A program made the position numbers and the translations under genes. Below are positions 1 through 10,892 of a DNA stretch of 49,524 nucleotides, piece by piece. This DNA comes from Phormidium sp. FACHB-1136 (lineage in GTDB: Bacteria; Cyanobacteriota; Cyanobacteriia; Phormidesmidales; Phormidesmidaceae). Within the stretch, counting starts at the first letter, position 1. Every line of letters starts with the position of its first letter. The stretch covers positions 1-49,524 of the forward strand of contig NZ_JACJRS010000040.1 of the NCBI RefSeq assembly GCF_014697375.1, read 5' to 3'. The notes under the pieces are model-generated. The model was given only the letters and a program-made list of their open reading frames with translations, ran no database searches and was not told the DNA's origin.

Positions 1-24
1 GAAAGGCTTTACATCAGCCAGTTT

Positions 25-68
25 CGGACATGATGGGTCGATTGACTCAGCTCATGTCCGTTTTTCTT
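25..68 (+). terminator. Rho-independent-type terminator hairpin
   Basis: The inverted repeat CGGACATGA (25-33) / TCATGTCCG (52-60) is perfect. A second partial stem (GGGTC/GACTC) lies inside the loop. A T-rich run (TTTTTCTT, 61-68) follows on the plus strand. This is a classical terminator shape for a transcript entering from the left of the window. For the minus-strand cas operon ending at 211 it has no T-run on the correct side, so it is not clearly that operon's terminator. Positions 69-210 show no gene. Confidence 0.6.
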
Positions 69-210
69 GGCGTCCCGCTACCGGATACAGAACTTCCCAC
101 TGTCCAGTATTGGATGATTAGCAAATATTTCAGGAGTCTAGATTTCGGCGTGAGTCTCATTGTGAGACAGTGCCTTCAGTATTTTTCGAGGTGCCCAATT
201 CCGATTAAGT

Positions 211-2427
211 CTATTTTCGCTTTGGTTTCTTGGCTCGCTCGAAAGCCGCTCCCATACTGGTTTGTCCACCTTGACTAGATGAAGATTGTCTTCTTTCAGA
301 TTTCTCCTTAGAAGAATTAACTTTTTTCTGGGATTTGGAAGGCTTAGGAGTAGAGAGATCGCTCCCTTCTGAACCACTGGAACTAGGATTGTTATTGCTG
401 GGAACCCGGCGTTGATCTGAGATTCCTCTGATATCTAAGGGGTTAGGAAGTACCTTTCGATCTTGGAATCTTTCGAGATCCATATATTCAATACCTTCGT
501 CAGGAGGGTCACATTGCAACATAGCCAAAAGCATTTCAATTCGTGGAATTTCTCTCAGCTTGGTTGCTGTTCGGTCTTCAGGATGATCACTGTCACTAAT
601 GCCATCCTTAGGATGAAGGATAGAGAACTCAAAAGCATCGATACATTTTTGTTGCTCGTTAATAGTAGCAATATGCTCTATTTTCTCCCAATCTGAACCA
701 CTGAATAATTTCTGGTAGCGTAGGGGGCGATCACTTAAATACAATTTATGATTAATCTTCACCGCGCCCATGCCTAGCGGTTTACCCATACCCAGAGAAA
801 AGCAATAGTGCTCACCTGCTTTTCCAGTCTGTAGTTCTTCCAATTTGTCACTGCTGAGGCTCAACACCCAAAGCAATAAACCTAGTTCAGCATCACTCAA
901 GTTTTCAAAATGAATATCAAAAGTGAACTTTATCCCTATGTCAAGGGGCTTAATCAAGGTTGTCTGAGAGTCTGAGTTTTCAGATACAGATAAACCTTTG
1001 TATTCTTTATGCCAATACAATTTATGACCACGAATAGCAGTTTTTCCTGGCTCATTTTCTTTTGGCGAGCTGCTAGCGTAATGTTTTAGAGTTTTCTGTT
1101 TGGCTTGAGGCTGAACCAGATAGTGCTGAAATGTAGTTGGTTTCGGACTGGATAAAAGAATCTCTTGTGATTCCTTATCTAAACTAGCTTGAATATTTGC
1201 TTCTTGTTCAGGTTGTGGAATTGCATCGCTAATGAAGATACGACCACTCCGAGCCTGTTGATCTTGATTAGTTTGTTTATCACGTCGCACAAAACCAAAC
1301 ATAGCCTCAGCCATATCTAAAATTATGGGTTGATCTTTAGTATCTTTCAGATGGGGAGGAATGAAGTCTCGTGCTGTTGCAGCTTTGCCATTATGATCAG
1401 GAAAGAAAGGAATCCGAAAATTTGGACTCTGCCCGAATAGGATTACATCTTTTCCTGTTTCTTGAGGTTCACAGTAAAAAATGCATCGTCCGTTTACCAA
1501 AACCCCTTCTTGTTCGGTAAAATTTGGTGATTGTTTTTGAAAAGCGGTTAAAGAACTACAATAATCGCGAATAGTATCATTACTAATTTTAAGTAGTTGA
1601 GCTTGTGAATCAGGTTCACAGACTAGACAGTCATTCTTACGTTTTGTTTGATCAGCTTTTCCAGTTTCTGCCATGTTTCCACTAGTGACTAATACTCCTA
1701 CATACTTATACTGATTCGGCTTGACGCTAATCTTCCTTGCAAAACGTCTCCCATTTTTTAGAGCAGTGTCTTCAAAACTAATATTAATTTTGTACTGTGG
1801 GTAGTATTCTTCGCTGTTTAAAGGAATGAAATCATTAATTACTTTTTTAACCAATTCATCCTTAATCCACACAAAGGATAAGTTATCTACTTTCTTTGCT
1901 GGACGAATAAACCACTCATCTCCTTTTTTCACGAGGTAGCCAGCCTGTACCTTTTTTAGAGTCTTCTTGTAAGGCTCTGCTAAAGGATCTTCTTTCTCAG
2001 CCGCTACAGCCCGAAAGAAGAATTTCTGAGCATCAGAAACTTGGTTGATTTTGCTAAAGCTAATAATCTCAACTAAAGTGCGGAGCATTCCTCGGATACT
2101 ACTTCCTGGAATTACTGGTTTTTGAGTAATGGGATCGGAAAGAAAGTTAGCACGCCTTTGTTTTATTTCTGGCGGAAGTTCATGAAAAGGAATATCACCA
2201 TATTTAGCAAAATCATCTGGTGTCCAACCACAGCGAGTGTAGAGGGGAGATTCAGTGGTGAGAGTACATTTGATTGTTCCTGTGTGGCGTCCGGGATGGT
2301 AAAGATCGCCATCTGGTAAAGAATCAGGATCAACAGTCACAACTTTATCTGGCAGCTCCACAAAATTATAAGGAGCAACTGCTTTACGATCTTCTGGTAC
2401 ACACTTAATATGTTTTGGAAAAGTCAT
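211..2427 (-). CDS. Type III-D RAMP protein, large Cas7 with insertion
   Basis: Last gene of the type III-D interference operon; a backbone subunit of the crRNA-guided effector complex. ATG at 2427 is preferred over an in-frame TTG 6 nt upstream because AAGGAG (2434-2439) sits 6 nt before the ATG, giving 738 residues. The N-terminal half has a RAMP motif (PGSSIRGMLRTLVE, about residue 105). A long middle segment with a lone CLVC pair looks like an insertion, and a second glycine-rich RAMP loop (SLGMGKPLGMGAVKI) lies near residue 560. The C-terminus is a disordered-looking Ser/Lys/Arg-rich tail ending in KKPKRK. Size, position after Csx19 and domain layout match the Cas7-insertion subunit known from cyanobacterial type III-D variants and the TIGR03986-like RAMP family. 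RAMP identity is firm; the exact subunit role is inferred from gene order. Confidence 0.82.
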   Translation of the reverse strand: MTFPKHIKCVPEDRKAVAPYNFVELPDKVVTVDPDSLPDGDLYHPGRHTGTIKCTLTTESPLYTRCGWTPDDFAKYGDIPFHELPPEIKQRRANFLSDPITQKPVIPGSSIRGMLRTLVEIISFSKINQVSDAQKFFFRAVAAEKEDPLAEPYKKTLKKVQAGYLVKKGDEWFIRPAKKVDNLSFVWIKDELVKKVINDFIPLNSEEYYPQYKINISFEDTALKNGRRFARKISVKPNQYKYVGVLVTSGNMAETGKADQTKRKNDCLVCEPDSQAQLLKISNDTIRDYCSSLTAFQKQSPNFTEQEGVLVNGRCIFYCEPQETGKDVILFGQSPNFRIPFFPDHNGKAATARDFIPPHLKDTKDQPIILDMAEAMFGFVRRDKQTNQDQQARSGRIFISDAIPQPEQEANIQASLDKESQEILLSSPKPTTFQHYLVQPQAKQKTLKHYASSSPKENEPGKTAIRGHKLYWHKEYKGLSVSENSDSQTTLIKPLDIGIKFTFDIHFENLSDAELGLLLWVLSLSSDKLEELQTGKAGEHYCFSLGMGKPLGMGAVKINHKLYLSDRPLRYQKLFSGSDWEKIEHIATINEQQKCIDAFEFSILHPKDGISDSDHPEDRTATKLREIPRIEMLLAMLQCDPPDEGIEYMDLERFQDRKVLPNPLDIRGISDQRRVPSNNNPSSSGSEGSDLSTPKPSKSQKKVNSSKEKSERRQSSSSQGGQTSMGAAFERAKKPKRK

Positions 2428-2440
2428 GATCAACTCCTTG

Positions 2441-4475
<2,035 letters not shown>

Positions 4476-4479
<4 letters not shown>

Positions 4480-6071
4480 CGTTGCTTCTCCTTGGTTGCC
4501 TGCTTCGCCACTGCCATAATCAGCTTGAGGGTGTACTCAACAGCTAATGAGTCATCGACGGTTGCTTTGACTTCTGTACTCAATTGAATTTCTGGTGGTT
4601 GAGCGATCCAACTTTGAGGATTTTTCAGTCGTTCTTGCAACCAACTATAAAAAGACTCATTAGTTTGCTTAAATCTTGTCTTCTGAAACTGCTCTAGAGC
4701 CGTTTTTGTGAGGTTGTCGCGATTCAGAAACTCACAAATATCTTGCAAGTTTACTGGTTCAGAACTTATTCCTCCACGAGCAACAAGTTGCAATCTGGAA
4801 AGTTGGCTGTTGGAAATATTCCCGATTTCCAGTTTTCTGTGATCGACTTCCGTTTTTAGAAGCTGGTCTAGTTTTTGACGCAGAAGCTGCGCTGCCATTC
4901 TCTGAGCCAAGGGCAATGATGCTGGATTGATCGAAGGTTGCTGAGATGCAGATTGAGATTTAGGGGGCTTCTTGACTTGAAGTTTTGCTTGTCGATGCCA
5001 GTTGATAGCCACGCGTCCAAAGCCTTCATTGCGGCGATCGCCAATCCCCTGCCAGTGCAACTGCTGGATTTGTTCATCGGTAAGGGTGGCATTCTCGAAA
5101 ACAACTACTGTTCCAGCGGCAAGGGCTGCTACTTGGGGCAAGGGCAGTCCCCACTTGCGATTAAAGCCACCAATATAGGTCTGGCTGCAGAAGATATGAT
5201 TTCGTTCAGGAATGGGTAGCTCACTACCGCAGGTTGCTTTGATAGCATCAACAATTAGGTTCGGATCAGCGCTGGGTTGGCCGTTGGTATCTCGTAGCAA
5301 AGTATCGCTAAGCAAGGTAATTGTGAGATGTTCTGCATCAATATTCTCCTCATCTCCTAATGGTTCAAACTCTTGCCATGAGTCCTTGATTTCATGAGAA
5401 ATTTGAGTATGACCGTAGCCCGCGCTTCGCGATCCCCCTAGCCATAAATCGGATTGACTTAAGAGTTGTTTGAAAAACTCAATATCCTGGTTTTCACAAA
5501 GAATGACAGCCTGAAAAATTTGTCCTGCATCTAGCGCATCATATCGAAAAATTGCACCTTCACTGCTAGGTTGATCTTCTCGTTTGCTGGAGCGACCTTT
5601 GCGGCGATCACGGGTATTGTGGATGTTAATACGTCGCGCAGGCGTGTATAGTCGGACGCAGCCATCTTCAAAAATACAGAACTGATCTCGAATGACTTTC
5701 AGAGACTCTTGTTCGTCATCCTGTTCTAAGCTCAGATCGGAAACATCGATTACCTTGTCTTCTGCAATTTCATAATCCTTTGGTTTGTACCAGGAGCGAG
5801 GTATAGGTAATGTGCGATGCTGTTCTTGCTTAGTGACTAAATAGGCATTGAGATAGCGCGTGTTATTGGATTGAAAAAAGAGCCGTTGTGTTTCCGGATC
5901 GGCTAAATCTAGTTCTCTAAGTCCCTGGTGGTGCAAATAACGACCAATCAAAGCACCTCGAATCATGCTGCCCGGAATATAGTCATAGGAGACGTCACTG
6001 TTGGGATCGCCCTGAAACGAAGTTGCCAGGATGGGTTGTAGAGTTTTAATAGTGACTAAAATGACTGGCAT
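4476..6071 (-). CDS. csx10: Csx10: Cas5-like RAMP with helical Cas11-like tail
   Basis: Csx10 is the type III-D Cas5-group subunit that holds the crRNA 5' handle next to Cas10. The N-terminal RAMP part shows SYDYIPGSMIRGALIGRYL (about 28-46) and a later glycine-rich loop LWLGGSRSAGYGHTQI (about 210). After about residue 370 a Ser/Gln/Pro linker leads to about 150 mostly helical residues (LAQRMAAQLLRQKLDQLL and onwards), which I read as a fused Cas11-like small subunit. In the best-known cyanobacterial III-Dv complex a Cas7 is fused in front of Cas5-Cas11. Here that Cas7 is a separate gene 3 nt upstream, so this looks like an unfused arrangement. The Cas11 assignment rests on predicted helicity and position only. 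Confidence 0.8.
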
Positions 6072-6074
6072 TGT

Positions 6075-6731
6075 TTATGCCTCCGAAACAGCAAAGAAAT
6101 GATCGAGGTGATTCTGGGGTAGAGATTCCCCATTAAGACTACAGCGCACATGACCACGCCCCCGATTACGTCCACTGCCCAGATAGCGGAGGGCTTTGGC
6201 TCCGATCATTAGCAAGCAAAGTTGATCATCTGTCGGTTGCTGCTCAAAAGAGATGTCAGCCGTAAAGATCAAGTCTCTCAATACAACACGAGCAGATCGT
6301 AAACTGCCCCGGTCTGGCACTCCTGTTTCAGGATGAATAGCAGTTTGACGACGAACTGTGGTGAGAGAATCCAGAATTTCAGCTCTGGTTAACTTTTCTT
6401 GGCTAATTTGGTAGGCAACTGCCTGACGTAAATCCTCTTCTGGTAAGCGGGCATCTCCAACATGAATCGCCCCCATCGTGTCCAGGGTGCTACCGGGTTT
6501 GCCAAACAATTCCCCAGCAACTTGTTGCCAGTCAGGTTTTTGATTGCTGGGCAACGCATGAATTAAATTATCGCACTCTTCACTTAATAAGCCTTTGAGT
6601 GTCCGTCCGCGCAAATAGGGAAATCCGTAGGGATCGTGTTCAACTTCCTGATCAATCAAACCAGCGACACCATCTCCTCTGCCAAAGGTGGTGTCACTGA
6701 GCAAGTGAATCTGAAGCTGGTAGAAACTCAT
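6075..6731 (-). CDS. Single Cas7 (Csm3-like RAMP)
   Basis: A 218-residue Csm3/Cas7-like RAMP protein. The N-terminus has GLIDQEVEHDPYGFPYLRGR (about 24-43), matching the Csm3 layout of an acidic loop followed by a P-[YF]-[IL]-x-G-x-[ST]-[LI]-[KR]-G strand-turn, here PYLRGRTLKGLL. The C-terminal glycine-rich loop is LGSGRNRGRGHVRC. The aspartates in GLIDQEVEHD are candidates for the target-RNA cleavage site. The gene overlaps the cas10 stop by 4 bases and ends 3 nt before csx10. Normal size for Csm3. A Cas6 nuclease was considered and rejected because the Cas7 acidic loop and overall layout fit Csm3. Confidence 0.82.
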   Translation of the reverse strand: MSFYQLQIHLLSDTTFGRGDGVAGLIDQEVEHDPYGFPYLRGRTLKGLLSEECDNLIHALPSNQKPDWQQVAGELFGKPGSTLDTMGAIHVGDARLPEEDLRQAVAYQISQEKLTRAEILDSLTTVRRQTAIHPETGVPDRGSLRSARVVLRDLIFTADISFEQQPTDDQLCLLMIGAKALRYLGSGRNRGRGHVRCSLNGESLPQNHLDHFFAVSEA

Positions 6732-8317
6732 GACTCACCTCCCAAAGAAATATAAAAATCCATTACTTCGATCGCATCAAAATAACCACAGGTATCATCC
6801 AGCCATCCCTGTTCCGCCAACGGAGATTTCAGTCTGTGATCGCTGCCAGGCATGATAGGAAGTGTCTCTAGCTGATAAGCCGTTAGAAACTCTTTGGTTG
6901 CCGCTGGTCCTCGTCGCAGCACTTCTCGTAAAGCTTTAACTTTATTACGCTTCTCTTGCCAGACTTCTCCCGCAAATGCTTTAATGATGGTTTCAAAACT
7001 TGCCCAGTTTTGCCAATCATCAGAGTCAGCATCTAACAGAAGCGGTCGCATTTCTAGGTCCTTACCATCTTGACTGCGGTATTCCCGCTCCCGAATTTCT
7101 GTCAGGTCGCCGAGTAAGCCACTAGCTGCAATATGCCAGTCAATAGCAGAAACTGCTTCTGAACGTTCACCTTCCATTAAAGAAAATCCTCGTTTACACT
7201 TGGCAACTTTTTTGGCAGATTGACACAGGGCTTCGCTGAGTTCATAGGCTCTAGCGAAGGGGTAGTGTGCCTTAACGATACAAACTCCGGCACAGGCAGT
7301 CAGTGATTTACCATCTGCGATTGGTTGCGATTCAAATAACTGAAGGGCGCGGACAGCTAGCGTTAAACCCAGACGACCATCGCAGACAAAGGTGATATCA
7401 TCCCCACCATAAACCAGCGGACGGAAGGGTAATTTTTGTGCTGCCAGATCTAGTGTGTCTTGAAGAACTTCCCAGTTAGCAATGAGTTCTTGAGTCAACT
7501 GCTGGAGGACAGCTTTTCCAGCATTTTCAACACTCTGGGAGAGATCGCGCATGGCAGTGATGTAGTCGCGATCGCTCTTACCTTCAGCAAATGCTTGAAA
7601 TCTTTTTCCCATGCTGTTGCCATCAAGATGCACGACGGCAAGGTAACTCATTTCATCCCTAGAACGCCCGAAATCGTCGAAGTCTAGAGGAATATCCCAT
7701 CCATCGGGCAATTGCAGCGTCTGCTTCAATTGCGTATTGGCAGGTTGCTTATTCTTAGGGTTGACGGCATCTAGCTTCGCTACAATTTCCCTAGAAACTG
7801 GATAGTCCGTAGGCGAACCATGATTCTTGCTTTGATCGACCGCCACCAATCGGGTTGAGTTGCAGTCTTGAGTCACCCCTAAACCTAAGAGAGGAGAAGA
7901 GGGAATGCGCGATCGCTTTTTCACGTCTAGGTCATCTTTCATCATCTCCTGGACTGTATCATAGAGCTGATTTTGACCCCACTTAAAATCATGGCGATGG
8001 GCAACGATCAGGTTAATCCCTGGCGCTTCACTCAGAATCTTAAGACTGAGTTTTTCAGTGAAGCCTATGGCCAGGTCAGCAGACTTAAACAGTAAGACGG
8101 TGTTACCACCTCCGGCATAAACTAGTTCCACATTCTGAGTTTCAACCGAGTCTTCAGGGTTTGTAATCTCAAACTCATTGTGCAAAATTTGCCTGACCCA
8201 GGCATCCGTCACCTGTCCAACAATATAGGACGCACCAATATTTTCCCGCAGGCGGTTGCTGCCAAAAATATAGGACTGAATTCCAGTGGTATCAAGAACC
8301 GTCACAGTTAATTTCAT
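6728..8317 (-). CDS. cas10: Cas10, type III-D, cyclase motif present, no HD domain
   Basis: Large subunit of the effector complex. Its second palm domain makes cyclic oligoadenylates from ATP when target RNA is bound. The catalytic GGDD is intact (YGGDDITFVCDG, GGDD at 304-307). The first palm is degenerate (YAGGGNTVLLF, 67-77). A conserved LDGNSMGKRF (231-240) lies between them. At 529 residues and starting directly with the palm-like MKLTVTVLDTTGIQSYIFG, it lacks the N-terminal HD nuclease, so it should not cut DNA itself, as is usual for III-D. Coupled by 4-base overlaps to the Card1-like gene before and the Cas7 gene after. An intact cyclase next to a CARF protein and a Csx3 protein makes second-messenger signalling very likely. 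Confidence 0.9.
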   Translation of the reverse strand: MKLTVTVLDTTGIQSYIFGSNRLRENIGASYIVGQVTDAWVRQILHNEFEITNPEDSVETQNVELVYAGGGNTVLLFKSADLAIGFTEKLSLKILSEAPGINLIVAHRHDFKWGQNQLYDTVQEMMKDDLDVKKRSRIPSSPLLGLGVTQDCNSTRLVAVDQSKNHGSPTDYPVSREIVAKLDAVNPKNKQPANTQLKQTLQLPDGWDIPLDFDDFGRSRDEMSYLAVVHLDGNSMGKRFQAFAEGKSDRDYITAMRDLSQSVENAGKAVLQQLTQELIANWEVLQDTLDLAAQKLPFRPLVYGGDDITFVCDGRLGLTLAVRALQLFESQPIADGKSLTACAGVCIVKAHYPFARAYELSEALCQSAKKVAKCKRGFSLMEGERSEAVSAIDWHIAASGLLGDLTEIREREYRSQDGKDLEMRPLLLDADSDDWQNWASFETIIKAFAGEVWQEKRNKVKALREVLRRGPAATKEFLTAYQLETLPIMPGSDHRLKSPLAEQGWLDDTCGYFDAIEVMDFYISLGGES

Positions 8318-9621
8318 CGGCCCACCTCCGCATCACTCTCTCGAATCCAACCAATGACTTCATCGGCAAAGTTAGCCAGATGCTTACGCCCAAAGAGTCT
8401 AATTTGCTTTTGTGACAGAAGGTTACCCATTTCAGAGGCTAATCCGCCTAAGTCGTCATTGAAACAAAATAGGGCTACTCTTGCTTCACTGCCGCCAAGT
8501 TGCTGCGATCGCAGGTAGGCTTCAAATAGTTTTGATTTGCATAAACTGCGATCTGATGTTGTCGTACAGGAAATTGCGAACAGTTGATAGCCGTAGGTAA
8601 ACGCTACATCAAATTCAAATCCCTCCTGAGTGCCTTCTAATGGAACTTCAAAGTTCAGTCCATAGTCAGAAATACCAGCTTGATTGACAATTGACTGAAT
8701 ATCGCCAAGAAGATAGTGTTCTAGCCATATACCGTCTAGCCATTTGCAAAAGTGCTGAAGATCTTGAAAGCTTGGATGCTTGTGAACAAGTTCGAGGGAG
8801 AGGTCGTCATCTTGATTCAGAAAACCCTCTTGCTGAAATCCTCCTAAAATTTCCTTCGGCAAACAAGTCGTTGGAAACGATAGTCCCCTGAGATCAGTTT
8901 TTGATTTCCAATTGCCTAGTTTTCCACCTGTCTTTTTAGGTTTTCTTGCCGCCTGGCTAGAATCACCATCTCCCTCACAGAAGATTGAGTAGAACCAATG
9001 AAACCAAGCTCTTCCTTTCGTTGCATCTTTATGAACTTCAGCTAGTCGAGTTGCCAGATTGAGTAGAAGTGGATCTTTAGCGGGTTGCTTATTGTCTTTC
9101 CACTTGAGTCCATGAAGCTCAAAAAGTGTGCTAAGGCTAATCGTGACATCTTTTGAGTAAATAGGAATTCTGAGACTTTCGCCCCCTTCGTTATCAATGC
9201 ATATCTCTAGCCGTCGCGGGTCAAGATAGCTAAAAACTGCTTGCTGCCCCTTCTCCTTTATCTCTCTGAAGACAGCGCGATAGGAATGGACTGCCATGGC
9301 TTTCGTTCCACCCGTATAATTCAGCCCGACTTGATCATTCAAATTCTTTAGAACTTGCTGAATTCTTGCTTGAATTTGATAAGCGTCAGACTCGTATTTT
9401 TCAATAGAAACTAATTGGGCTAACTGAAAATCAGCTAACTCGTTCTTCAAAATCTTTGCCAGACGATTAGCTGATCTTTCAGTTCCAGTGGTATAGACCA
9501 GATAGGGAGTGCCACCTTGTTTGAGCAGTAGTCTGGCTGCCACGTAGTTGGGCAAAGGATTTTCGCCGATTAGTAGAAAAAGATGATCAACTTGGTACGG
9601 ACTAAATTTCGAGGCACTCAC
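8314..9621 (-). CDS. CARF-nuclease-like effector (Card1/Can2, DUF1887 type)
   Basis: A 435-residue protein. The N-terminal CARF-like Rossmann domain has VDHLFLLIGENPLPNY and a ligand-loop motif LNYTGGTKAMA (100-110), expected to bind the cyclic oligoadenylate made by Cas10. The C-terminal part has the layout of a PD-(D/E)xK nuclease: GIWLEHYLL (297-305), an acidic strand FEFDVAF (335-341), then LFAISCTTTS (347-356). In the family the last strand normally reads ExK; here the aligned residues are Ser351-Cys352-Thr353, so nuclease activity is uncertain. The start is GTG at 9621 with AAGGAG 7 nt upstream (9629-9634); an ATG overlapping it is out of frame. First gene of the AT-richer block, 26 nt after csx3. 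Confidence 0.78.
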   Translation of the reverse strand: MSASKFSPYQVDHLFLLIGENPLPNYVAARLLLKQGGTPYLVYTTGTERSANRLAKILKNELADFQLAQLVSIEKYESDAYQIQARIQQVLKNLNDQVGLNYTGGTKAMAVHSYRAVFREIKEKGQQAVFSYLDPRRLEICIDNEGGESLRIPIYSKDVTISLSTLFELHGLKWKDNKQPAKDPLLLNLATRLAEVHKDATKGRAWFHWFYSIFCEGDGDSSQAARKPKKTGGKLGNWKSKTDLRGLSFPTTCLPKEILGGFQQEGFLNQDDDLSLELVHKHPSFQDLQHFCKWLDGIWLEHYLLGDIQSIVNQAGISDYGLNFEVPLEGTQEGFEFDVAFTYGYQLFAISCTTTSDRSLCKSKLFEAYLRSQQLGGSEARVALFCFNDDLGGLASEMGNLLSQKQIRLFGRKHLANFADEVIGWIRESDAEVGR

Positions 9622-9647
9622 ATTTTTTCTCCTTAATGTTTTCTGAT

Positions 9648-10577
9648 CTATGCTTTTCCTGCTAACAATGTCTCGACCTGTTCTAGGAGGACGCCGGGAA
9701 TGCCGTCGGTGGCCCCGCGCAGCCAGGGGCCGCAGGTCATGTCTAGGAAAGGCTGGCGGCGATGGACTTGGAGGGAGCGTTCTAGGGTGCTGTGGATCAC
9801 GGCGACGGGTTTGAGGTTGGCGCGGTCGCGGCAGAACTCGTGCCAGGGTTCGATGGCGTCGGGGTTGGCGCTGATGACGAGGTAGTGGGAGCAGGCATCC
9901 AGCAGGGGCAGTTTGGTGTCTTGCACCTTGCCGCCCACATCGACCAACACCAGGGGCTTTTGGCGGCGCAGCTCAAGGATGCCCTGGGCCTGCCAGGAAA
10001 AGAAGCGTTCGCTGGGGCCACCCTTGAAGGCGCGTTTGAAGGCTTCCTGCTGGTCGGCGGTGGCGTTATCGGGCAGTTCTAGCAGCCAGTTACCTTCGCC
10101 GTCCCAGTTGGCCCGCTGCAAAAAGACATCGGGGTGGCGGGGCAGCAGGGCTTGGAAGAGGGCATGGCTTAGGACGGATTTGCCGCTGTCGGGGGGGCCA
10201 ACGATCAGCAGGGCCGCCCCCAGTCGCGGGGGCAGGGGCATTTTGGGCAGGGGCACCACTTGGCCCACATTGGTTTGGTGGGAGTGGGTGGCGACGACCA
10301 CACCGCCCCCCAGGCGCGGATCGTAGCAGGCGACCCAGGCGGTGGGGTGCAGTTCGTGGACGAGGTGGGCATAGAGCCAGATGGGGGCGCGTCCGGTGAT
10401 GACCACACCGCCCGTGGTGTCGATGCCCGCTGGCAGGGTGAGATTTCCCAGGTCACGGGGTTCGATCAGGCGGTCGGGGCTCGTGAGATCGATGGTGAGG
10501 ATTTGGTAGGTGGCGTCTTGGTGGGTTTGGGGTACGCTCAGGCTGAGGTGAATAGAAGACGGAACGGTGAAGGTCAT
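9648..10577 (-). CDS. csx3: Csx3 (Crn3-like ring nuclease) fused to a P-loop ATPase
   Basis: A 309-residue fusion. Residues 1-108 are Csx3, with the family signature TTGGVVITGRAPIWLYAHLV and then VACYDPRLGGGVVV. Csx3/Crn3 proteins degrade cyclic tetra-adenylate and so damp the signal made by Cas10; the Asp and Arg of YDPRLG belong to the known active region. Residues 120-309 are a P-loop domain with Walker A GPPDSGKS (127-134) and Walker B LVLVDVGG (209-216). Csx3-AAA fusions are known in cyanobacterial type III loci. The ATG at 10577 is chosen because Csx3 homology begins there and GAGG lies 8-11 nt upstream; the frame stays open to 10775 without similarity. First gene of the minus-strand operon but strongly GC-rich, unlike the genes after it. 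Confidence 0.85.
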   Translation of the reverse strand: MTFTVPSSIHLSLSVPQTHQDATYQILTIDLTSPDRLIEPRDLGNLTLPAGIDTTGGVVITGRAPIWLYAHLVHELHPTAWVACYDPRLGGGVVVATHSHQTNVGQVVPLPKMPLPPRLGAALLIVGPPDSGKSVLSHALFQALLPRHPDVFLQRANWDGEGNWLLELPDNATADQQEAFKRAFKGGPSERFFSWQAQGILELRRQKPLVLVDVGGKVQDTKLPLLDACSHYLVISANPDAIEPWHEFCRDRANLKPVAVIHSTLERSLQVHRRQPFLDMTCGPWLRGATDGIPGVLLEQVETLLAGKA

Positions 10578-10640
10578 AGCTACCTCGTCAACGGACAGCA
10601 GCCAACGATCCATAGATGGCTCTGTAGTGGTGTTGCCGTG

Positions 10641-10675
10641 ATTATGGCATTCCCTTGGAATGGGTATCTTCCAAG
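10641..10675 (-). promoter_or_regulatory. Promoter and palindromic operator of the csx3-cas10 operon
   Basis: Reading the minus strand, a perfect palindrome CTTGGAA-N8-TTCCAAG (10675 to 10654) is followed after exactly 7 nt by CATAAT (10646 to 10641), preceded by TG as in an extended -10. No good -35 hexamer exists; the palindrome covers that region. Predicted start of transcription is near 10634, about 57 nt before the csx3 ATG. The same palindrome, the same 7-nt spacing and the same TGCCATAAT occur upstream of cas1. The rest of the 10578-10892 gap holds no gene that I can support. Confidence 0.65.
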
Positions 10676-10892
10676 ATATTGAGGTGGCATGGATAAATGA
10701 ACAGGAACGATCAAGGGAAGCTGAGGCAGGCCAGGAGCCAATATGGAGGGAAACGTGGGGGGCCTTTCCGCTCATCCTGTCCCAGGGCTAACCCTAAGAA
10801 TGCCTGAGTTATCTCCGATAAACAACGGTTTTCCTGCATCGTTTTCCATCGTTTTGTTGGCTTTTTTAGCGTGATGTTACCCCTACTTAACA

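Noticed and set aside
6075-6731. The small RAMP protein as the missing Cas6
   Set aside because: It has the Csm3/Cas7 acidic loop and strand-turn motif, and gene order fits Cas7.
9700-10682. Several open frames antisense to csx3
   Set aside because: GC-rich shadow frames. The minus-strand frame carries clear Csx3 and P-loop motifs.
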